Shown here piece by piece: positions 59,643-64,000 of a stretch of 64,000 nt of DNA; positions within the stretch are counted from its first letter, which is position 1; each line of letters starts with the position of its first letter. The notes under the pieces were generated by a model. It saw nothing but the letters and a program-made list of their open reading frames with translations, was not told the DNA's origin and did not search any database. The stretch is taken from NCBI GenBank assembly GCA_030068075.1, contig CM057829.1:82575132-82639131 (forward strand), in the 5' to 3' direction. This DNA is from Paguma larvata. Lineage: Eukaryota > Chordata > Mammalia > Carnivora > Viverridae. Made by a program: the position numbers and the translations under genes.

Positions 59643-60100
59643 CGATTCCCCTGCTCGATCTGCGGCCGGCTGCTCCACGTTTAGCTTTTTTATTTTTTCC
59701 CCCCTCCAGTTCGTTCGCACCGTGTTTGCTGCCTGCAAGTCTCCGACTGCAGACCGGCCGCTTGCTCCACACACCAATAATATCAATTAGGGGGGAGGGG
59801 GCGGGGCTCCGAGCGGAGAGCCTCCGCCACTCGGGCTGACTGGCAGGCACAGCCGGCCTGCCAGGAGGCGATTCCCAGGGCCGAGGGGCGGGTCCTGGCG
59901 AAAAGGCCGCCCCGGCCGCGGGGGCGGGCTTCGGGGCGCGGGCCAATCGGCAGCGAGCGGAGTCAGGTTGCGGGTCCAGGATTCCCTCCAGGTTCTGAGC
60001 TCCCAGCTTTCGCTGGATGCTCGGAAAGGGAGGACGCGGAAGGCAGCGGAGGTGTGTGCTGCTGTTGGGCGCTTGGTTTTTAGCAATCACTGCTTTCGTG

Positions 60101-63100
60101 GAGCAGAATCAATCCGAGAATAACGCTCCCAACTTAGAGCCCTGTAATATATAGCGGTACTCTTTGTGGTCTTTTGGAAACCAGAGGCGATGCAAGCCAT
60201 CGCTCAGCTACCAAGCACGGAGCCAGGAGAGTGGAATAAGCTGTGCCTTTAAGTAAAGTACCTTTTACTTTTTTGTTACTCAAAACCTCCGCAGGTCGGG
60301 TAACTTTGTTCTTTTCATTTCTTGAAAGGTTTATACATCTCTTTTTCTGTTACTCAACAGCAGTCAGCTCTAAGCACCACCCCGCCCTGTCCCTGGAAGA
60401 ATAAAAGTATCCAAATGTATTATGTTCAAACAATGTTTCCAAGAGTTTGCAACAAGCTCTGGCAAAAGAAACAGAGGAAAAGGGAGTGGAGAAAGGAAGT
60501 CTTTTGTTTTAGGTGCCCTCCTCACCCCCGCCTAACCATCTCACAATAGTTCGTTTGCTGAAGTAGGACTCTAAGAACCTTTAGAAGGTTCCGTATCACT
60601 TTTCTTATATGTTTTACCATTTTCTGAGGTTTTCCTTGGATTGCCCCATTTTGATCGTTTCCTATTTTGCTGCATAAATTACACTTAATTTTAAAGAATG
60701 TTACCACGCATTATATTCATGAAGCAAGACCTCTTTCGCAAATTGATACTTTCCAATAATTTTTCAATTATATAGTTATTATTCCATCTTTCAAGGGAAA
60801 CTTCTTTCAAGGGAAAGTGAGAATAAAAAGTATAACCAACATCTCCAGTTGAATTCATCCAACTAAATAGCAAAGACGACATCGTAGAGAAATCCGTTCA
60901 CCATAAGGCAGTTTCTCAGACACTTTGCAATTCAAGGGGTGGGTAATATAATAAGAGGAAGAACTTTAAACTTTAAAACCTTAATTGCCAAATTATCAAT
61001 TTCAAAGGTCACGACAGAGTAACTTGATCACATGTTTAAGATGAGCTCCGTGTTCTTCTTGTCCTTTTATTCCTTTTTTAAAAATCAGTCGTTCATAATT
61101 TGCCTTTATTTATGATAGGCACAAAGTTTTATCCCACCTAAGACTCCAAACTTTTCCTATCCTTTCTGTAGAGAAATATAAAGTAAATTGAGTTGTTTCC
61201 GGTATTTATAGGAAAGACTTCTCAGAGATGACAGATCCCCAGATTTTTAAGTTTTCTTTTATGGTAAATTGTCTCCTGTAGTTTTAACTTGCCTAATGCA
61301 ATTACAAAGAAGAAAGAAATGAAATTTCCTTCTCTAACTTCTCTTTGCTTCTGTAGTTTATTTCTTAAATGTTACTTGTTCCTAGCCATTATGCCTATTA
61401 AATATTTTAGAAATTATATCTAAAAGCATCTTAAGTGCCCTTTAAAGGATGCATAGAAAATGTAAACTGCTTAATAGATTAACCTTGAAAAAAAGACTCA
61501 AAAAAAATGTAGAGTGCACTTGTTACAGAGAAGATCAAATGGTATTTACACAAACAGATGCTTTAGAGTAAAAATTGTAAGTTAAAACGTAATTAAAAAC
61601 ATAAATCCGTACACATAAGCTATAAAACTATTAAGCTCAGAACCACAAACCCACAAATATTAATCCACTTCTAATAGTTAAAATAATTTTCCAGGATTTC
61701 AGCACTTTCTCCAGGGTCTCATCCCCACTTCTTACAGTGACACCAAGGTAGCCTTTAAAGTTTAAAATATTCCTTTCATCTATTGAATGACTAATACTCA
61801 GTGATGTGAATACAAATAACTTTCCATTAAACCAGGAAACCAAAGAAGTAACATCCTTCACTCTGATGAGTGTAGGTGGGATAGGGAGTCCCCTTATTGT
61901 GTCCCTTCTGTCTGTCAGACACAGGGGTATGTGCAGCCTTGCTTTTATTTTTAGAGACAAGAGGCTTCACATTAAATGCACATGTGCAGGCTGCTGACAG
62001 TTTTCCCTGCAGAATTGCACAGTGATACTCATTTTTAGGTTTATCAACCTTCTTTCTTTTGTATCCAGGTGTGTTGGTAAAGAAGTCATAACATTTAAAT
62101 AAAAGTGAATAACTTAGTCAACCAAAGAATGTTCATTATGCAGTATTATAAAGCATTTATTTTAGTATTTAAATTGTTAATAGACTGTATTTGGCTAATA
62201 GCAAAGCACTTAAGCCTATTCGTACATGAAGCCATTGAAATAAAAATAATCGGCTCACAAAACTTTCCTATTTTAAAATAACATTTAATAATGAATTTTA
62301 TTCTATCACTTTAAAATATGGTTTCTTTTTGCTTCATACCTGTGATTTTTCATATTATTTCTACACCATTTTTTAGGAAATTATATGTATGTGTGTACGT
62401 AAGGTGAATTAGAAAAGAAATCACTTTTCTGAGCAATAACAACTGATGTATATAACCAATACATGTGAGCCAAAGCAGAAATTCCAAAAACCATTTTTTA
62501 TGTATCCATTGTGCAGTGCAGTTGATAGAATAGCCTACATATATTTAGCTAATTTTAAATAAATGGGAAAAAAGAAAAAATCCATTTATATCTCTTCTTT
62601 TGAAACAGCTATTATAAATATATAGTAGAAAGATGAAAAATACCTCTTTTCAGATGCAAAGAAGATATACCCAATTTTTATGCCACATATTTTTACCCAA
62701 CTACTAGTAATCACACATAAATATACATATATGAAAATAAATGTACAAATTCAAGATATACATTCAAATGAGGATACAGCTCTTACCTCTTTTATAACTT
62801 CGATACTAATATTCACCTCACTGTTTATCTCTGGGAGGTATTCTATGATGTTAAGAGACAAGATAGTAATTTAAGAGTAAATTATAATGACTTCAGGGAA
62901 TAAGTTCCATGAATTTTCAAATAAAAAGCCATTTTGTGCATGTGTGCGTGTGCACGCTCAAGTGCGTTTAGTTAAAAGGCCTTTAGAGGATAAAGTATAA
63001 TCTGAGACTTCGGTATGTTACAAATCCAAGACTGCTAAACTAAATAGTTAACAACAACAATGATATCAAAGGGCTGCTTCTGAACCTACTACTTTTGCAC

Positions 63101-64000
63101 TTACTAAGTGTATTCACAGCTGGTAAATGTGAAAATACAAGTTCATCACAGAAAAAGGGGTAATTTAAACTGAATTAGAAAAGGTACTGTGCAGAAGAAA
63201 CTGATTATAAACAGAAAAGAAACATTATGTCTCAGTTAATAGATATTACAGAAAATTGGGTTCTCTATTTGTGATTTCAGTCAAAATGTAAACAATCTTT
63301 CCACTGTGCAGGAAAATCATTTACATGTTTACATTAGCATGATTTATGTAGTGTATATAAAATATTTACTTGCAGTCCAATGTAAAAATGTACATAAACC
63401 AGGCTCATAAAACACATACTCATAATTTCCCCTGTTCTTCAGATTTAGCCAACGATATAGGAAGTCAGAGGTCAGGAATCAAATTACAAGTCATGACTGT
63501 ATTTTGTGCCTCTATAAAAAGTTCATTCACTTTCGCGAGGTCAGATAAATTGATACTGTTATGAAAACAACAAATATAATTCTTTAACTGCAATTACAGA
63601 GTTAATTTCAGACAGATTAACAAATTTTAAAAAATCACATCAAAATTACGAGAGTTCAGTTGAATACCGCTAAGGTGTCACTCGGAAACTTTCTAATCAT
63701 TTATGATATTCAAAAGTGTGGAATCAAATAACTTCTATTATTTGACCAATATTAGAGGAATGTCTAAATAGAGCAGAGAAATGTGCCACATTATGCTCCC
63801 AGTCACTTAACACATGTCCAGTACTCTTCAGATGAATTTATTTTTTTAAATTTGCTTTTGCCTGAAGAGGTTCTTCCTTCCTATTAGTTATATTTTATTT
63901 TGCCATAAGTCACCAGCACTGACAGGAAGAACTAGCGTAAATTATGCAAATTACTTCTATATACTTCCATAGTTTCTCATCTTGCAGTTTTTTCACCCTG
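60101..64000. other. Upstream flank of EPHA7, no gene seen
   Basis: This is AT-rich DNA upstream of the promoter. I saw no coding exon, no lineage-specific SINE and no L1. Short open frames have no recognisable protein character. It may hold distal regulatory elements but nothing can be named from sequence alone. Confidence 0.6.

Larger units (their letters stand above)
59545..60100 (-). promoter_or_regulatory. EPHA7: EPHA7 5' UTR and CpG-rich promoter
   Basis: This segment sits directly upstream of the EPHA7 start codon. It is CpG-rich from about 59640 to 60050. It contains GC boxes (Sp1/KLF type) at about 59797-59806, 59885-59892 and 59921-59928, and CCAAT boxes at 59774-59778 and 59943-59947. 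There is no convincing TATA box at a sensible distance, so dispersed CpG-type initiation is likely. The transcription start cannot be fixed from sequence; I would expect it roughly 150-300 bases above the ATG (inference). The A-rich mRNA segment at 59620-59700 (T-rich on the plus strand) is probably 5' UTR. An AT-rich TAAT-containing patch (59777-59790) sits among the GC boxes. Confidence 0.7.

Overview
The window is nuclear DNA of a cat-family (Felidae) mammal. The evidence is about sixteen tRNA-derived carnivore SINEs whose tails end in the feline form (TC-rich, then AATAAATAAACATTAAAA) and L1 3' ends of the felid type, mixed with old mammalian repeats (MIR, L2, MLT1-like LTR, MER5-like hAT). 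Most of the window is AT-rich and non-coding, with CpG-rich DNA only at about 56.8-60.1 kb. A 100-base run of N at 38158-38257 is an assembly gap.

There is one protein-coding gene: the 5' end of EPHA7, an ephrin-A receptor tyrosine kinase, on the minus strand. Exon 1 (start codon 59544, signal peptide), exon 2 (54980-55044) and exon 3 (50740-51409, ephrin-binding domain) join in frame with canonical GT-AG splice sites. They encode residues 1-277 plus the first base of codon 278. The rest of the gene lies in the minus direction: positions 1-50739 are the 5' part of a very long intron 3, and I found no exon 4 in it.

Layout: 1-31 kb is intron 3 packed with SINEs, L1 pieces and microsatellites. 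31-43 kb is intron 3 with older L2 and L1 relics and the gap. 43-50.7 kb is intron 3 with only ancient repeats and microsatellites. 50.7-59.5 kb holds the three exons and introns 2 and 1, the latter with two internal CpG islands. 59.5-60.1 kb is the 5' UTR and CpG promoter, and 60.1-64 kb is AT-rich upstream flank with no gene seen.

The most useful observations are translational and architectural. The EPHA7 start codon has near-ideal context but is preceded by an overlapping out-of-frame ATG 7 bases upstream and by a five-codon upstream ORF. Intron 1 holds two CpG islands besides the promoter island. Lineage-specific SINEs stop at about 43 kb, leaving the promoter-proximal 20 kb free of them. 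I found no sign of an undescribed multi-gene system; this looks like a normal mammalian developmental-gene locus. Repeat family names were assigned by eye, so boundaries of old repeats are approximate.
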